From the NCBI GenBank assembly GCA_900314485.1, contig OMVL01000028.1:1-46770 (forward strand): DNA of 46,770 nt, in the 5' to 3' direction. This DNA comes from an uncultured Eubacteriales bacterium (GTDB taxonomy: Bacteria; Bacillota; Clostridia; Oscillospirales; Oscillospiraceae). Position numbers and translations under genes: made by a program. Positions 23,731-32,987 of this stretch are shown piece by piece. The notes under the pieces were generated by a model that was given only the letters and a program-made list of their open reading frames with translations, was not told the DNA's origin and searched no databases. The number at the start of each line of letters is the position of its first letter. Position 1 is the first letter of the stretch.

Positions 23731-25113
23731 TCATTTCTCTTCTCTTTGGACGAAAATACACAGCGCCCGCTCGCCCGGCCGGGCCGTGCTGCTCTCGCTG
23801 CGGCCCATGCCCAGAACGGCGGCCACCCTTCCGTCCAGTTCAATTACGGGGATCAGCGCCCGCTTCTCTCTCGGGATCTGTTCCTCGATCATCCACTTTT
23901 TCAGCCGCTTTGTGCCCCGGCGGCGGAGGTCGATCTCGTCCCCCGGCTGTCTGGGACGAATGATGATTTTGGACTGCTCTTCCGCCCGCAGCCAGAGCTC
24001 CTCCGGCCCCGCCGCCTCGGGGCAGGTTCCCCGCCGGCAGGTGAGAGTCACTCCCGCCTCCGGAATCGACACACGCTCTCCCGGGGCAAGGCCCAGGGGG
24101 GCAAATCCCGGCTCCGCCGCTCTCCGGGGCGAGACGGTCAGCCTGTCATAGCTGCGCCGCCCCGCAAGACCTCCGGCCAGAGAGACCTCGCCGGAGGGCA
24201 GCCCCCGCCCGGCCAGCTCCAGCAGCGCCTGCCGCTGGTTCTGGGGCAGTACAGTGCCTGGGCGAACGCCCTGCGCCATCTGCTGTAACAGCCGGAGGGC
24301 AATGGCTTCCGGCTGGGCATTTAAATCGGAAACGGAGACGGACGCAGCATCTCCGTCCAACGTCAGCAATTCCTCTGCCCGCTCCGCCGTCAGCTGTGCC
24401 AGACATTCCTCGTCCCGGCGCAGGCTCTCCGCCGTGCGGCTCAGCGTGCGGACGACGGAGGGATTTTTCTCCCGCAACAGGGGCATTACCTGATGGCGCA
24501 GATAGTTTCGGGTGTAGGCCGTGTCCCGGTTGGTCTCGTCCTCCCGATGGGGGATGCGGTTTTCCGCGGCGTAGTCTTCAATTGCTGCCCTGGTGATCTC
24601 CAGCAGGGGGCGGATGATCCTGCCCCGTCTGGGCGGAATGCCGCCGAGCCCGTTCAATCCGCTGCCCCGCAGCAGGTGGAGCAGCAGCGTCTCGCCGTTA
24701 TCATCGGCGTTGTGGGCCGTTGCGATATAGTCCGCTCCCGCCCGGTCCGCCGCATCCTCCAAAAATCGATAGCGCAGGATGCGGGCGGCCTCTTCCACCG
24801 TCAGTCCCTGCGCCCGGGCGCAGGCGGCCACGTCTCCCCCGCCGATCTCGCAGGGGATCTGATGGTCCTCGCACCAGCGCACCACGAATTGGGCATCCTC
24901 CACCGACCGGGGCCTGAGCCGATGGTCAAAGGTGGCGGCGGTCAGCAAAAAGCCCTCCCGCCGGCTCCACATCCACAGCAGATGGAGCAGCGTCATGGAG
25001 TCGATGCCCCCGGAGACGGCGCAGAGTACCCGGCAACCCGCTGTGAGCGAAAAACCCTCCCTGCAGCAAAAGCGTTCTACACGCCCCGCCAGGCTCAGTC
25101 CTGATGCTTCCAT
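23731..25113 (-). CDS. tilS: tRNA(Ile)-lysidine synthase
   Basis: TilS adds lysine to C34 of tRNA-Ile(CAU) so that it reads AUA, using ATP and lysine. The protein has 460 residues. The N-type ATP pyrophosphatase motif SGGIDS is at 34-39; TAHNADDNGETLLLHLLRGSGLNGLGG and the RNYLRHQVMPLL signature follow. The C-terminal third is a TilS-C substrate-binding domain ending near PREKRALIPVIELDGRVAAVLG. Its start overlaps the end of dnaB by 19 bp, so translation is probably coupled, and hpt follows after 21 bp. Confidence 0.95.
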   Translation of the reverse strand: MEASGLSLAGRVERFCCREGFSLTAGCRVLCAVSGGIDSMTLLHLLWMWSRREGFLLTAATFDHRLRPRSVEDAQFVVRWCEDHQIPCEIGGGDVAACARAQGLTVEEAARILRYRFLEDAADRAGADYIATAHNADDNGETLLLHLLRGSGLNGLGGIPPRRGRIIRPLLEITRAAIEDYAAENRIPHREDETNRDTAYTRNYLRHQVMPLLREKNPSVVRTLSRTAESLRRDEECLAQLTAERAEELLTLDGDAASVSVSDLNAQPEAIALRLLQQMAQGVRPGTVLPQNQRQALLELAGRGLPSGEVSLAGGLAGRRSYDRLTVSPRRAAEPGFAPLGLAPGERVSIPEAGVTLTCRRGTCPEAAGPEELWLRAEEQSKIIIRPRQPGDEIDLRRRGTKRLKKWMIEEQIPREKRALIPVIELDGRVAAVLGMGRSESSTARPGERALCIFVQREEK

Positions 25114-26447
25114 TCCAGATTGGCAAAGGTGGTAAACTCAGGCAGCCACTGGACCATGACCTTGCCCGTCTCGCCGTGGCGGTTTTTCGCCACGATGATC
25201 TCCGCCTGATTCTTAAACTCGCTGTCCTCATTATAGTAGTCGTCCCGGTAAATAAACATGACCTCGTCTGCGTCCTGCTCGATGGCGCCGGACTCACGCA
25301 GGTCGGAGAGCATGGGCCGCTTATCCGACCGGCTCTCGTTGGCACGGGAGAGCTGGCTGAGGCACAGCACGGGTACATTCAGCTCTTTTGCCATGATCTT
25401 CAGCGCACGTGAGATGTCGGAGACCACCTGCTGCCGGTTTTCGCCGGAATAGTTCTGCTTGCCGCCGGCGGAGGTCATCAGCTGAAGGTAGTCAATGACC
25501 ACAAGGCCCAGATTTTCCACCCTGCGGCACTTGGCGTTCATATCCGCTACAGAGAGGGAGGGATTGTCGTCGATCAAAATAGTCGTGGCGTTCAGGCTGC
25601 GGCAGGCCAGCGTCAGCTTTTCCCAGTCATCCTCCTCCAGCTGGCCGGTGGTCAGCTTGGTGTTGGGAAGAAAGGACTCGCTGGAGATCAGTCGGGTCAC
25701 CAACTGTTCCCGGCTCATTTCCAGGGAGAAAAAGACCACTGCCTTGCCCGAGTGCTTGCCTGCCTCCAGGAGGATATTCAGAGCCAGCGAGGTCTTGCCC
25801 ATGCCGGGCCGGGCGGCCAGCAGCACCAGATCGGAATTGCCAAGGCCTCCGATCATCCGGTCCAGATCCAAAAGTCCCGTGGACGTTCCCGGCACGGCGC
25901 TGCCGGCCTCTGCCAGCTCGCCGATGCGGGCATAGACGTCCGCCGTAATGGCGGAGACCGGGGTCAGGCCCTGAAAGGCTCTGCCCTGACGGATGGCATA
26001 GATCCGCTGCTCCGCCACCTCCAGCATCTCCGTGCCGGTGGCAGTGCCCTCGTTCACCAGACTGCTCAGGTCCCCCGCCGTCTCCGCCACCCGGCGGAGC
26101 AGGGCCTTGTCCCGGACGATCTCCACATACTCCATGACGTTGGCGGCAGTGGGAGTGACCTCCATCAATTGCAGGAGGAACCCTCTGGTGTTTTCCTCGG
26201 AGTAGGTGCCGTCCGCCCGCATCTGCTCCTGCACCGTCACCGGGTCGATCTTCTTGGACAGGGAGAACATGGAGTAAATGGCCTCATAGACCTCAATATG
26301 CTGTTTGGTATAGAAGTCCTCCGGCCGCAGAGCCTCCACCACCTGGGGAATACAGCGGCTGTCGATGAGCATGGCGCCCAGCACCGCCTGCTCGGCGGCG
26401 TCGGAATGGGGCATCTGGCGGGTCAAAAGCTCGTCTAATTCCGGCAT
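25095..26447 (-). CDS. dnaB: Replicative DNA helicase DnaB
   Basis: This hexameric helicase unwinds DNA at the replication fork (called DnaC in Bacillus). The protein has 450 residues. The N-terminal domain starts with PHSDAAEQAVLGAMLID. The RecA-like domain has Walker A RPGMGKTS (213-220) and VVIDYLQLM as Walker B. Later motifs are LSQLSRANESR and LRESGAIEQDADEVMFIYRDDYY. No intein interrupts it. An ATG start with GAGGAAGG sits 8 nt upstream. It is 81 bp after rplI, in the conserved gdpP-rplI-dnaB order. Confidence 0.97.
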   Translation of the reverse strand: MPELDELLTRQMPHSDAAEQAVLGAMLIDSRCIPQVVEALRPEDFYTKQHIEVYEAIYSMFSLSKKIDPVTVQEQMRADGTYSEENTRGFLLQLMEVTPTAANVMEYVEIVRDKALLRRVAETAGDLSSLVNEGTATGTEMLEVAEQRIYAIRQGRAFQGLTPVSAITADVYARIGELAEAGSAVPGTSTGLLDLDRMIGGLGNSDLVLLAARPGMGKTSLALNILLEAGKHSGKAVVFFSLEMSREQLVTRLISSESFLPNTKLTTGQLEEDDWEKLTLACRSLNATTILIDDNPSLSVADMNAKCRRVENLGLVVIDYLQLMTSAGGKQNYSGENRQQVVSDISRALKIMAKELNVPVLCLSQLSRANESRSDKRPMLSDLRESGAIEQDADEVMFIYRDDYYNEDSEFKNQAEIIVAKNRHGETGKVMVQWLPEFTTFANLEWKHQD

Positions 26448-26528
26448 GCGTTCTCACCTTCCTCTACGATTGTCTGTTAATCGAAAGCAATTTGTACGGG
26501 CCGTACATACGCTTCGTGAGGATCTGCT

Positions 26529-26972
26529 TTACGCTTCCTCCACAAACACATTCAGCACGCCGGAGACCTCGTAACCCAGTTTGGCCTTGACCTGATAGCC
26601 GCCGAATGCCTTGATGGGGTCGGACTGGAGCTGTGCCTTGGGGATGTCTACACCGTACTGCTCCTTCAGGGCGACGGAGATCTCCTTGGTGGTGACGCTG
26701 CCGAACAGCCGTCCGCCGGCGCCGGCCTTGGCCTTGACGTGGACAGGCATGTCCTTCAGCTTGCCGGAGAGTGCGACGGCGGCCTCTCTGGCCCGCTGTT
26801 CACGCTCCTTCCGCGCCTTCTCCTGCAGCTCCATGGTGTTGATGTTGTCGGCAGTGGCAGCCACCGCCAGCTTTTTGGGCAGGAGGAAGTTCCGGGCGTA
26901 GCCGTCGGATACCTCTACCATCTGACCCTTTTTGCCCTTGCCCCGGACATCCTGCTGTAAAATTACCTTCAT
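26529..26972 (-). CDS. rplI: 50S ribosomal protein L9
   Basis: L9 is an elongated large-subunit protein that helps maintain reading frame. It has 147 residues. The N-terminal domain carries the signature GKKGQMVEVSDGYARNFLLPKKLA; a long connecting helix (about 42-75) leads to the C-terminal domain with GGRLFGSVT. AGGAGG precedes the ATG by 8 nt. It is second in the gdpP operon. Confidence 0.97.
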   Translation of the reverse strand: MKVILQQDVRGKGKKGQMVEVSDGYARNFLLPKKLAVAATADNINTMELQEKARKEREQRAREAAVALSGKLKDMPVHVKAKAGAGGRLFGSVTTKEISVALKEQYGVDIPKAQLQSDPIKAFGGYQVKAKLGYEVSGVLNVFVEEA

Positions 26973-27021
26973 TGTAATGACCTCCTGTCATGTCGTGTAT
27001 CAAATATGGCGTAGGGACAAT

Positions 27022-29007
27022 TCAATTCTCGAAGTATTTGTCGATCGCCTGCAACAGCTTATGCAGCGTTTCCTGAAGAGAACAGTTGGGCACCTGCGCC
27101 CCCGCCGCCGCAGCATTGCCGCCGCCGCCCAGCATCTCCAGAATATACTGGACGCTCACCTCGCCCACGCTGCGGGCGCAGATGATGGTAGTATTGCCGT
27201 CGGGGAAGAGGACGAAGGACGCCTCTGCACCCGCAATATTAAGCAGCTCATCCGCCGCCTGAGAGGCGATGACCCGGCCGATGGTCTTCTCCGCTGCGGA
27301 GACGGCGATATTGCCGTGGATCATCTTGGCGCTGCGGATCACGTCATATTTGGCAACGGTGTCCTCCAGATCGTTTTGGAACAGCTTTTTCACCTCTGTG
27401 GTGTCTGCGCCCCGCCGCCGGAGGAAGGCCGCCGCCTCAAAGGTGCGCCCGCCGGTGCGAAGGGTAAAGCTCTTGGTGTCCAGAACGATGCCCGCCAAAA
27501 GCGCCTCGGCCTCCAGACGCAGCAGATCGGACGGCTCGATGAGGTACTGAACCATCTCCGTCACCAGTTCGCAGGCAGAGGAGGCGTAGGGCTCGTGGAA
27601 GTTCAGCGTAGCGTTAGAGATATAGTCCGCCGCCCGCAGGTGATGGTCGATGACCGCCACTTTGGTGCTGGAGTCCAGCAGATCACGGGCGATGACCTGA
27701 TCCGGCCGGTTGGTGTCCACCACCACCAGAAGGGACTTGTTGTCCAGCTTCAGTATGGCGTCCTGATGGCTGATAAACCGGCCCTCGTACTCCGGCAGGG
27801 CGGCAATTTTTTTCGCCATGACAGCGCCGGGATAGCTGTTTTGCTCCTCGATGATATAGGCAGGCACGCCCCGCTTCCGGGCAATGGCGCAGACGCCGAT
27901 GGATGCGCCCACGGCGTCCAGATCCGCCACCCGGTGTCCCATGACAAAGACGGCGGAGGAGGACTGGATCAGCTCGCCCAGTGCGTTGGACATGACCCGG
28001 CTCTTGACCTTGGTGTGCCGCTCTGTCTCCTTGGCACGGCCGCCGTAAAACTCAAAGTTAAACCGGTTTTTGATCACCGTCTGGTCGCCGCCCCGGGAGA
28101 GGGCCATCTCTATGGCAAGGCTTGCAAAGTCCATCATGTCCCCGAAGCTGGCGTCCATGCCGACGCCGATGGAGAGGGTGGCGCTGATGCCGTTGGGGCT
28201 GACGATCTTGTGGACGGCGTCTACAATGGAGAACTTGCCCTTGCGGAACTGGTCCAGATATTGCTCCTCAAAGACGCAGAGATACCGATCCCGGTCATAC
28301 CGGGTGAGCAGCCCCCCTGCCGGCTGGAACCAGGCAGTGATCTCGTCCTCCACAGAGGCCCGGAGGCTGCTGCGGGTCTTGTCGTTGGTGTTGCGGATCA
28401 AATCCTCATAGTTGTCGATGAGGAGAATGGCCACCACCGGGCGTGTGGCAAAGAACCGCTCCCGGATCTGGGCAAGGCCGGTGATGTCCATCCAGTAAGT
28501 GGTGGCGAGCAGGCTGTATTCTTCCTCTCCCGCTCCCACTCTGGCCACATGGCCGAAGACCACGTAGTGTCTGCCATTCAATTCATATTCGTTGGGACAT
28601 TCCGTCTTACCGTCCAGCAGCCACTTGGTGGAAAACTCGGGAACAGCGGCGTCGATCTTGGTATCAAACAGGTGCTCCCGGTCGCCGGTAATGTTCAAAA
28701 AACGTTCGTTTGACCAGATGATGTCTCCCGTGTCCGGTTGGAAGATGACCATGGGGAAGGGAGAATTCACCATGGTGTCCTTGCTGGCCGCGTCAATGTT
28801 GTTGGTGACGCTGGCAATATACCGGGCAGTCTCTTTGCGCCGGCGGCTGCGGGTGATGAGATAGTAGAGGAACAGCACTGCCACCAGGCCCACTTCCCCA
28901 AGGCCCACCTGTAACTGGAAAAAACAGGTCACCCCGGCAAAGGCCAGCAGGAAGAAGAGATACAGCTTCACTCTCGGCTCCAGCATCCGGTTCAGCTTTT
29001 CGTTCAA
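27022..29007 (-). CDS. gdpP: Cyclic-di-AMP phosphodiesterase GdpP
   Basis: GdpP is a membrane-anchored enzyme that hydrolyses c-di-AMP, controlling potassium and osmolyte balance and wall stress. I start at a TTG ending at 29007, with AGGAGG 8 nt upstream. That gives 661 residues, close to the 659 of Bacillus GdpP; an ATG far upstream lies beyond the promoter. Two membrane helices (about 15-31 and 36-51) are followed by a PAS-like region (about 80-178). A degenerate GGDEF domain ends in SRGGDQ (304-309), and a DHH domain has HRVADLDA (358-365) and IDHH (453-456). A C-terminal DHHA1 with GGGGNAAAAGAQ closes the protein. It is the first gene of the operon. Confidence 0.95.
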   Translation of the reverse strand: MNEKLNRMLEPRVKLYLFFLLAFAGVTCFFQLQVGLGEVGLVAVLFLYYLITRSRRRKETARYIASVTNNIDAASKDTMVNSPFPMVIFQPDTGDIIWSNERFLNITGDREHLFDTKIDAAVPEFSTKWLLDGKTECPNEYELNGRHYVVFGHVARVGAGEEEYSLLATTYWMDITGLAQIRERFFATRPVVAILLIDNYEDLIRNTNDKTRSSLRASVEDEITAWFQPAGGLLTRYDRDRYLCVFEEQYLDQFRKGKFSIVDAVHKIVSPNGISATLSIGVGMDASFGDMMDFASLAIEMALSRGGDQTVIKNRFNFEFYGGRAKETERHTKVKSRVMSNALGELIQSSSAVFVMGHRVADLDAVGASIGVCAIARKRGVPAYIIEEQNSYPGAVMAKKIAALPEYEGRFISHQDAILKLDNKSLLVVVDTNRPDQVIARDLLDSSTKVAVIDHHLRAADYISNATLNFHEPYASSACELVTEMVQYLIEPSDLLRLEAEALLAGIVLDTKSFTLRTGGRTFEAAAFLRRRGADTTEVKKLFQNDLEDTVAKYDVIRSAKMIHGNIAVSAAEKTIGRVIASQAADELLNIAGAEASFVLFPDGNTTIICARSVGEVSVQYILEMLGGGGNAAAAGAQVPNCSLQETLHKLLQAIDKYFEN

Positions 29008-29070
29008 GGGCGCGCCCTCCTCTCTCACATCTGCCCCGACGGGGTAAATGTACCCAAAATAACTTTTATG

Positions 29071-29099
29071 ATTATGGCACAATAAGCGGGAAATTGCAA
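29071..29099 (-). promoter_or_regulatory. gdpP operon promoter
   Basis: TTGCAA (29094-29099), a 17-bp spacer and CATAAT (29071-29076) lie on the minus strand. The start near 29064 gives a leader of about 57 nt to the TTG start of gdpP. Confidence 0.75.
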
Positions 29100-29159
29100 G
29101 CTTTTTGCCTTTGATTGCAGGCACTTCCTCCTCTTTCCCCCTGCTCCCTCTGATTTTCC

Positions 29160-29188
29160 TTGCGCCTTGGCCTATTCTGGGGTAGAAT
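29160..29188 (+). promoter_or_regulatory. nadE promoter
   Basis: TTGCGC (29160-29165), a 17-bp spacer and TAGAAT (29183-29188) lie on the plus strand, about 32 nt from the nadE ATG. It is divergent from the gdpP promoter. Confidence 0.65.
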
Positions 29189-29226
29189 AAACGGCAGGAA
29201 ACAATCTTCTCAAAGGAAGTGCACCT

Positions 29227-31164
29227 ATGAAAGACGGATTTGTCAAGGTCGCCGCTGCCACTCCCTCCATCCGGGTGGCAGACTGCGCCTATAATGCAGC
29301 ACAGACCATCGCCCTCATGCGCAAGGCCGCAGAGAAGGGCGTCAAGGTCCTCTGCTTCCCGGAGCTGGGACTGACCGGTTATACCTGCGCCGACCTTTTT
29401 TTACAGCCCACACTGCTGGAAGGGGCAAAAAAGGCTCTGGAGCAGGTGGTCGATGCCTCCGGAGATCTGGATATGCTCATTGCCGTAGGTCTGCCCCTCA
29501 GACCCGTCCACCGGAACAAGCTGTATAACTGCGCTGTGGTATTCGCTCACGGCGAGGTGCTGGGCGTTGTCCCCAAGCGGCACATCCCCACCTATACGGA
29601 GTTCTACGAGGGCCGGTGGTTTGCCGCCGCCGAAGACGACTGCGGCACAGTGGAGCTCTGCGGCTCGGAGGTCGCGCTCTCTCCCCGGCAGGTCTTTCGC
29701 TGCCAGGAGCTGCCGGAGCTGTGCGTTGGCGTGGAGATCTGCGAGGATCTGTGGGTGCCCAATCCTCCCTCCAACCGGCTGGCGGCGGCAGGGGCCACGC
29801 TGATGCTCAACCTCTCCGCTTCCGACGAAGTCGTCTGTAAGGACAGCTACCGCAGGAGCCTTGTCACCGGCCAGTCCGGCCGGCTGGTCTGCGGTTATGT
29901 CTACGCCGACGCCGGGGAGGGAGAGAGCTCCACCGACCTGGTCTATGCCGGTCACAACCTGATTGCGGAAAACGGTTCCTTACTTGCCGAGCGCCGGTTT
30001 GAGACGGGGCTGACCGTCTCCGAGATCGACGTGCACAAGCTGGCCTTTGAGCGGCAGAGAATGACCACCTTCCCCTCAGACAGTGACGAGGGAGTGGATG
30101 AGGTCTATTTCTCCCTGCATGGGGAAGAGACTCCTCTCACCCGCTATATCGCCCCCAATCCCTTTGTTCCCGCCAATCACAATGACCGGGCCGCCCGGTG
30201 CCAGGAGATTTTTACCCTGACCTCTCTGGGTCTCCGGAAGCGTCTGGAGCACACCCACGCCAAGACGGCGGTGATCGGTCTCTCCGGCGGACTGGACTCT
30301 ACGCTGGCCCTGCTCATCGTGCATAACGCCATGAAGATGCTGAGCCGTCCGGCCACCGACATTCTCTGCGTCACCATGCCCTGCTTCGGCACCACGAACC
30401 GCACCAAGGATAACGCCACCAAGCTGGCAGAGTGTCTCGGCGCCTCTTTCCGGACGGTGGACATCGGTGAGGCGGTAAATCTCCACTTCCGGGACATCGG
30501 TCTTGACCCCGGCGACCGCTCGGTGACCTACGAAAACTGCCAGGCACGGGAGCGCACCCAGGTGCTGATGGACATTGCCAACAAGGAGGGCGGTCTGGTC
30601 ATTGGCACCGGGGACCTCTCCGAGATGGCTCTGGGCTGGAGCACCTACAACGGAGACCATATGAGCATGTACGCCGTCAACTGCTCCATCCCCAAGACGC
30701 TGGTGCGGCACCTGACGGCATGGGTCAGCGACGAGCATCGGGAGACCCAGCCCGCCCTCTCCGCCGTTCTGGACGATATTCTGGCCACCCCCGTCTCCCC
30801 AGAGCTGCTACCCCCGGAGGAAAACGGCGAGATCGCCCAGAAGACAGAGGATGTGGTTGGCCCCTATGAACTCCACGACTTCTTCCTCTATTACGGAATC
30901 CGCTACGCCTTCCCGCCCGAGAAGGTCTATCGGCTGGCCCGTTACGCCTTCGGGGATCGATATGCCCCGGCAGTTGTTTTGAAGTGGCTGCGGAATTTCT
31001 ACTGGCGTTTTTTTGCCCAGCAGTTTAAGCGCTCCTGCATCCCCGACGGGCCGAAGGTGGGCTCCGTCACCCTCAGCCCCCGAGGGGACTGGCGGATGCC
31101 GTCAGATGCGGTGTCAAGCCTGTGGATCGACCAGGTGAAGGAGCTGCAGCAAGAATTGGAATAA
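29227..31164 (+). CDS. nadE: Glutamine-dependent NAD+ synthetase
   Basis: NadE amidates nicotinate adenine dinucleotide to NAD in the last step of NAD synthesis. The 645-residue form is the glutamine-using fusion. The N-terminal nitrilase-fold glutaminase has the catalytic triad Glu46 (FPELGLTGYTC), Lys117 (VPKRHIP) and Cys172 (VEICEDLW). The C-terminal synthetase has the ATP pyrophosphatase loop SGGLDS (353-358) and GTGDLSEMALGW. Both active sites look complete. CAAAGGAAG lies upstream of the ATG. The chromate-transporter pair follows after 37 bp and may be co-transcribed. Confidence 0.97.
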   Translation: MKDGFVKVAAATPSIRVADCAYNAAQTIALMRKAAEKGVKVLCFPELGLTGYTCADLFLQPTLLEGAKKALEQVVDASGDLDMLIAVGLPLRPVHRNKLYNCAVVFAHGEVLGVVPKRHIPTYTEFYEGRWFAAAEDDCGTVELCGSEVALSPRQVFRCQELPELCVGVEICEDLWVPNPPSNRLAAAGATLMLNLSASDEVVCKDSYRRSLVTGQSGRLVCGYVYADAGEGESSTDLVYAGHNLIAENGSLLAERRFETGLTVSEIDVHKLAFERQRMTTFPSDSDEGVDEVYFSLHGEETPLTRYIAPNPFVPANHNDRAARCQEIFTLTSLGLRKRLEHTHAKTAVIGLSGGLDSTLALLIVHNAMKMLSRPATDILCVTMPCFGTTNRTKDNATKLAECLGASFRTVDIGEAVNLHFRDIGLDPGDRSVTYENCQARERTQVLMDIANKEGGLVIGTGDLSEMALGWSTYNGDHMSMYAVNCSIPKTLVRHLTAWVSDEHRETQPALSAVLDDILATPVSPELLPPEENGEIAQKTEDVVGPYELHDFFLYYGIRYAFPPEKVYRLARYAFGDRYAPAVVLKWLRNFYWRFFAQQFKRSCIPDGPKVGSVTLSPRGDWRMPSDAVSSLWIDQVKELQQELE

Positions 31165-31201
31165 CGCTTCCCCTGCGGGACGGAAAGAAGGAACACATAC
31201 C

Positions 31202-31756
31202 TTGAACACCTACCTCGACCTCTTTCTCACCTTTGCCAAAGTAGGCGTGTGCACCTTCGGCGGCGGCTACGCCATGCTCCCCATCCTCCAGCGTGAGGTG
31301 GTGGAGAAAAAGGGCTGGGCGACCGACGAGGAGCTGACAGACTACTTTGCCATCGGCCAGTGTACCCCCGGCATTATCGCCGTCAACACTGCCACCTTCG
31401 TCGGCCACAAGCGAAACGGAGTTCCGGGCGGCATTGCGGCAACTCTGGGCCTTGTCTTTCCCAGTGTTGTCATCATCACGATCATCGCCGCCTTTCTCCG
31501 GAATTTTGCGGACAGCCCCTATGTCGTCCACGCCTTTAACGGCGTCCGGGCCTGTGTCTGCGTGCTGATTGTCAATGCGGTACTGAAACTGCGGAAATCC
31601 TCGGTTATCGACCTGCCCACGGCGGTGATCTTCTTCACCGTCTTTGTCCTCTCTGCCATCTGGGGCATCTCCCCCGCTATTATGGTGCTGGCAGCGGGGA
31701 TCATCGGTCTGGTCCTCAAGCTGGTCGGGGAGAAGAGAGGGGGCAAAGCGGCATGA
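31202..31756 (+). CDS. Chromate transporter family protein, first half
   Basis: This 184-residue membrane protein is a single-domain member of the ChrA family. The signature KVGVCTFGGGYAMLPILQREVV is at the N-terminus, followed by FAIGQCTPGIIAVNTATFVG and about five hydrophobic segments. Full-length ChrA proteins contain two such domains; here they are two genes overlapping by 4 bp (ATGA). The start is TTG with AAGGA 9 nt upstream. The transported ion in gut Clostridia is unknown; sulfate, chromate or another oxyanion is possible. Confidence 0.9.
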   Translation: MNTYLDLFLTFAKVGVCTFGGGYAMLPILQREVVEKKGWATDEELTDYFAIGQCTPGIIAVNTATFVGHKRNGVPGGIAATLGLVFPSVVIITIIAAFLRNFADSPYVVHAFNGVRACVCVLIVNAVLKLRKSSVIDLPTAVIFFTVFVLSAIWGISPAIMVLAAGIIGLVLKLVGEKRGGKAA

Positions 31757-32325
31757 TGATCTACCTCCGTCTTTTCTATGAGTTTTGCAAGGCGGGGCTG
31801 TTTGCTGTCGGCGGAGGACTTGCCACCGTTCCCTTTCTCGCCGCTATGGGCCAGTCCACCGGTTGGTTTACAGCAGGCGATTTGGCGGATATGATCGCCG
31901 TGTCAGAGTCCACCCCCGGCCCGCTGGGCGTCAATATGGCCACCTATGTGGGCTTTGAGGTGGGCGGCGTTCCCGGCGCAGCGGCGGCCACACTGGGACT
32001 GATTTTCCCCTCCATTGTCATTATTGTCATTATTGCCGCCTTTCTCCGGAAGTTCCGGGACAGCAAGTATGTGGAGTACGTCTTCTATGGCCTCCGTCCC
32101 GCCTCTACCGGTCTGATCGCCGCCGCCTGCTGGGGAGTCATTGCCATCTGCCTGTTGCAAGTGGGCGCTGTAAATGGCGCTTTGGTGCACTTTTCTCTGA
32201 ACTGGCAGCTGCTGATTTTGGCGGCTGTCGTCTTTGGCTGCACCAACTGGGAAAAGCTGAAGAAGGTCCATCCCATTGTCTGGATCGCCCTGTCCGCCGG
32301 GGCGGGCATCCTGTTTCGGCTGTGA
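31753..32325 (+). CDS. Chromate transporter family protein, second half
   Basis: This is the 190-residue partner of the preceding gene and its paralogue. The motif GLFAVGGGLATVPFL corresponds to CTFGGGYAMLPIL in the first, and VSESTPGPLGVNMATYVG to CTPGIIAVNTATFVG. Several hydrophobic helices follow. It is translationally coupled through the ATGA overlap, so the two probably form a heterodimeric transporter. The CPx-type difference between halves (TPGPLGVN against TPGIIAVN) is usual for such pairs. Confidence 0.9.
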   Translation: MMIYLRLFYEFCKAGLFAVGGGLATVPFLAAMGQSTGWFTAGDLADMIAVSESTPGPLGVNMATYVGFEVGGVPGAAAATLGLIFPSIVIIVIIAAFLRKFRDSKYVEYVFYGLRPASTGLIAAACWGVIAICLLQVGAVNGALVHFSLNWQLLILAAVVFGCTNWEKLKKVHPIVWIALSAGAGILFRL

Positions 32326-32374
32326 TTTTGAACTAAAATATGGCAACCCCTGCGCTAAGTTTGGGGAACGCACA

Positions 32375-32402
32375 AAAGGGACGGGCAAATGCCCGTCCCT
32401 TT
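32375..32402. terminator. Bidirectional terminator between the chromate transporter and DUF805 genes
   Basis: AAAGGGACGGGC pairs with GCCCGTCCCTTT (12-bp stem, AAAT loop). It is followed by a short T-containing tail on plus and TTTTGTG on minus, so it can end both convergent transcripts. Confidence 0.85.
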
Positions 32403-32433
32403 GGTGTACCAGCGGATGTATGCAGTTATGCGT

Positions 32434-32799
32434 TCAGTTCCCCTTGGGGTTGGGGCCATACTCGTTCTCGCCGGGCTGGCTGTCCTGGCAGAGCCAGTAG
32501 AGCAGGATGAAGGGACCGGCCAGAGGAATGAAGATAAAGAAGAAATAAGCGCCGGACTTGCCCAGATCGTGGAGGCGGCGCCAAACGACGGCCAGACTGG
32601 GGACCAGAACAGCCAGAGAATAGATCACAGAGATAATTGCGATGATGGCGCTGCCGTGAGTCAAGCGGCTGAGCGTGTTCAGGACCAGGTTGACGATAAA
32701 ATTGAACAGGAAAAAGTACCAATACTCGCTGCGGCGGGCACGGCCGGAGAAGGTTGCGTAGTTGGTAAATACGCTGGTGACGGCTTCGGTAAAGTTCAT
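32434..32799 (-). CDS. DUF805 membrane protein
   Basis: This 121-residue inner-membrane protein belongs to the DUF805 (YhaH-like) family, function unknown. The family signature FSGRARRSEYWYFFLFN is at about residues 18-34, followed by three hydrophobic helices (about 28-50, 55-75 and 85-104) and VVWRRLHDLGKSG. The ATG used here has GGGAGG 8 nt upstream; an in-frame ATG 30 bp earlier would bury that site. It has its own promoter and lies between two convergent or tandem terminators, so it is monocistronic. Confidence 0.92.
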   Translation of the reverse strand: MNFTEAVTSVFTNYATFSGRARRSEYWYFFLFNFIVNLVLNTLSRLTHGSAIIAIISVIYSLAVLVPSLAVVWRRLHDLGKSGAYFFFIFIPLAGPFILLYWLCQDSQPGENEYGPNPKGN

Positions 32800-32868
32800 A
32801 TGCTTTCCTCCCTCAAAAATGTCGGGCAAAGGGGCGTGTAACCAAATGTTTGCCCGTAAGATAGTGTT

Positions 32869-32897
32869 ATTATATAAAATTGTGCATTATGCGTCAA
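32869..32897 (-). promoter_or_regulatory. DUF805 gene promoter
   Basis: TTGACG (32892-32897), a 17-bp spacer and TATAAT (32869-32874) lie on the minus strand, with a leader of about 63 nt. Confidence 0.78.
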
Positions 32898-32934
32898 GTC
32901 TTTCAAGCAATTTTACTCAATTCAGCCAACATAA

Positions 32935-32962
32935 AACGGAGAGGGATCGCTCCCTCTCCGTT
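32935..32962 (-). terminator. Rubrerythrin gene terminator
   Basis: AACGGAGAGGGA pairs with TCCCTCTCCGTT (12-bp stem, tetraloop), followed by TTATGTTG on the minus strand, 25 bp after the stop. Confidence 0.8.
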
Positions 32963-32987
32963 AAACAGCATTGTCTGCGGCAGTCTC

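Noticed and set aside
31202-32325. Frameshifted single chrA gene
   Set aside because: The two frames overlap by a clean ATGA, each has its own N-terminal family motif, and split ChrA pairs are well known.
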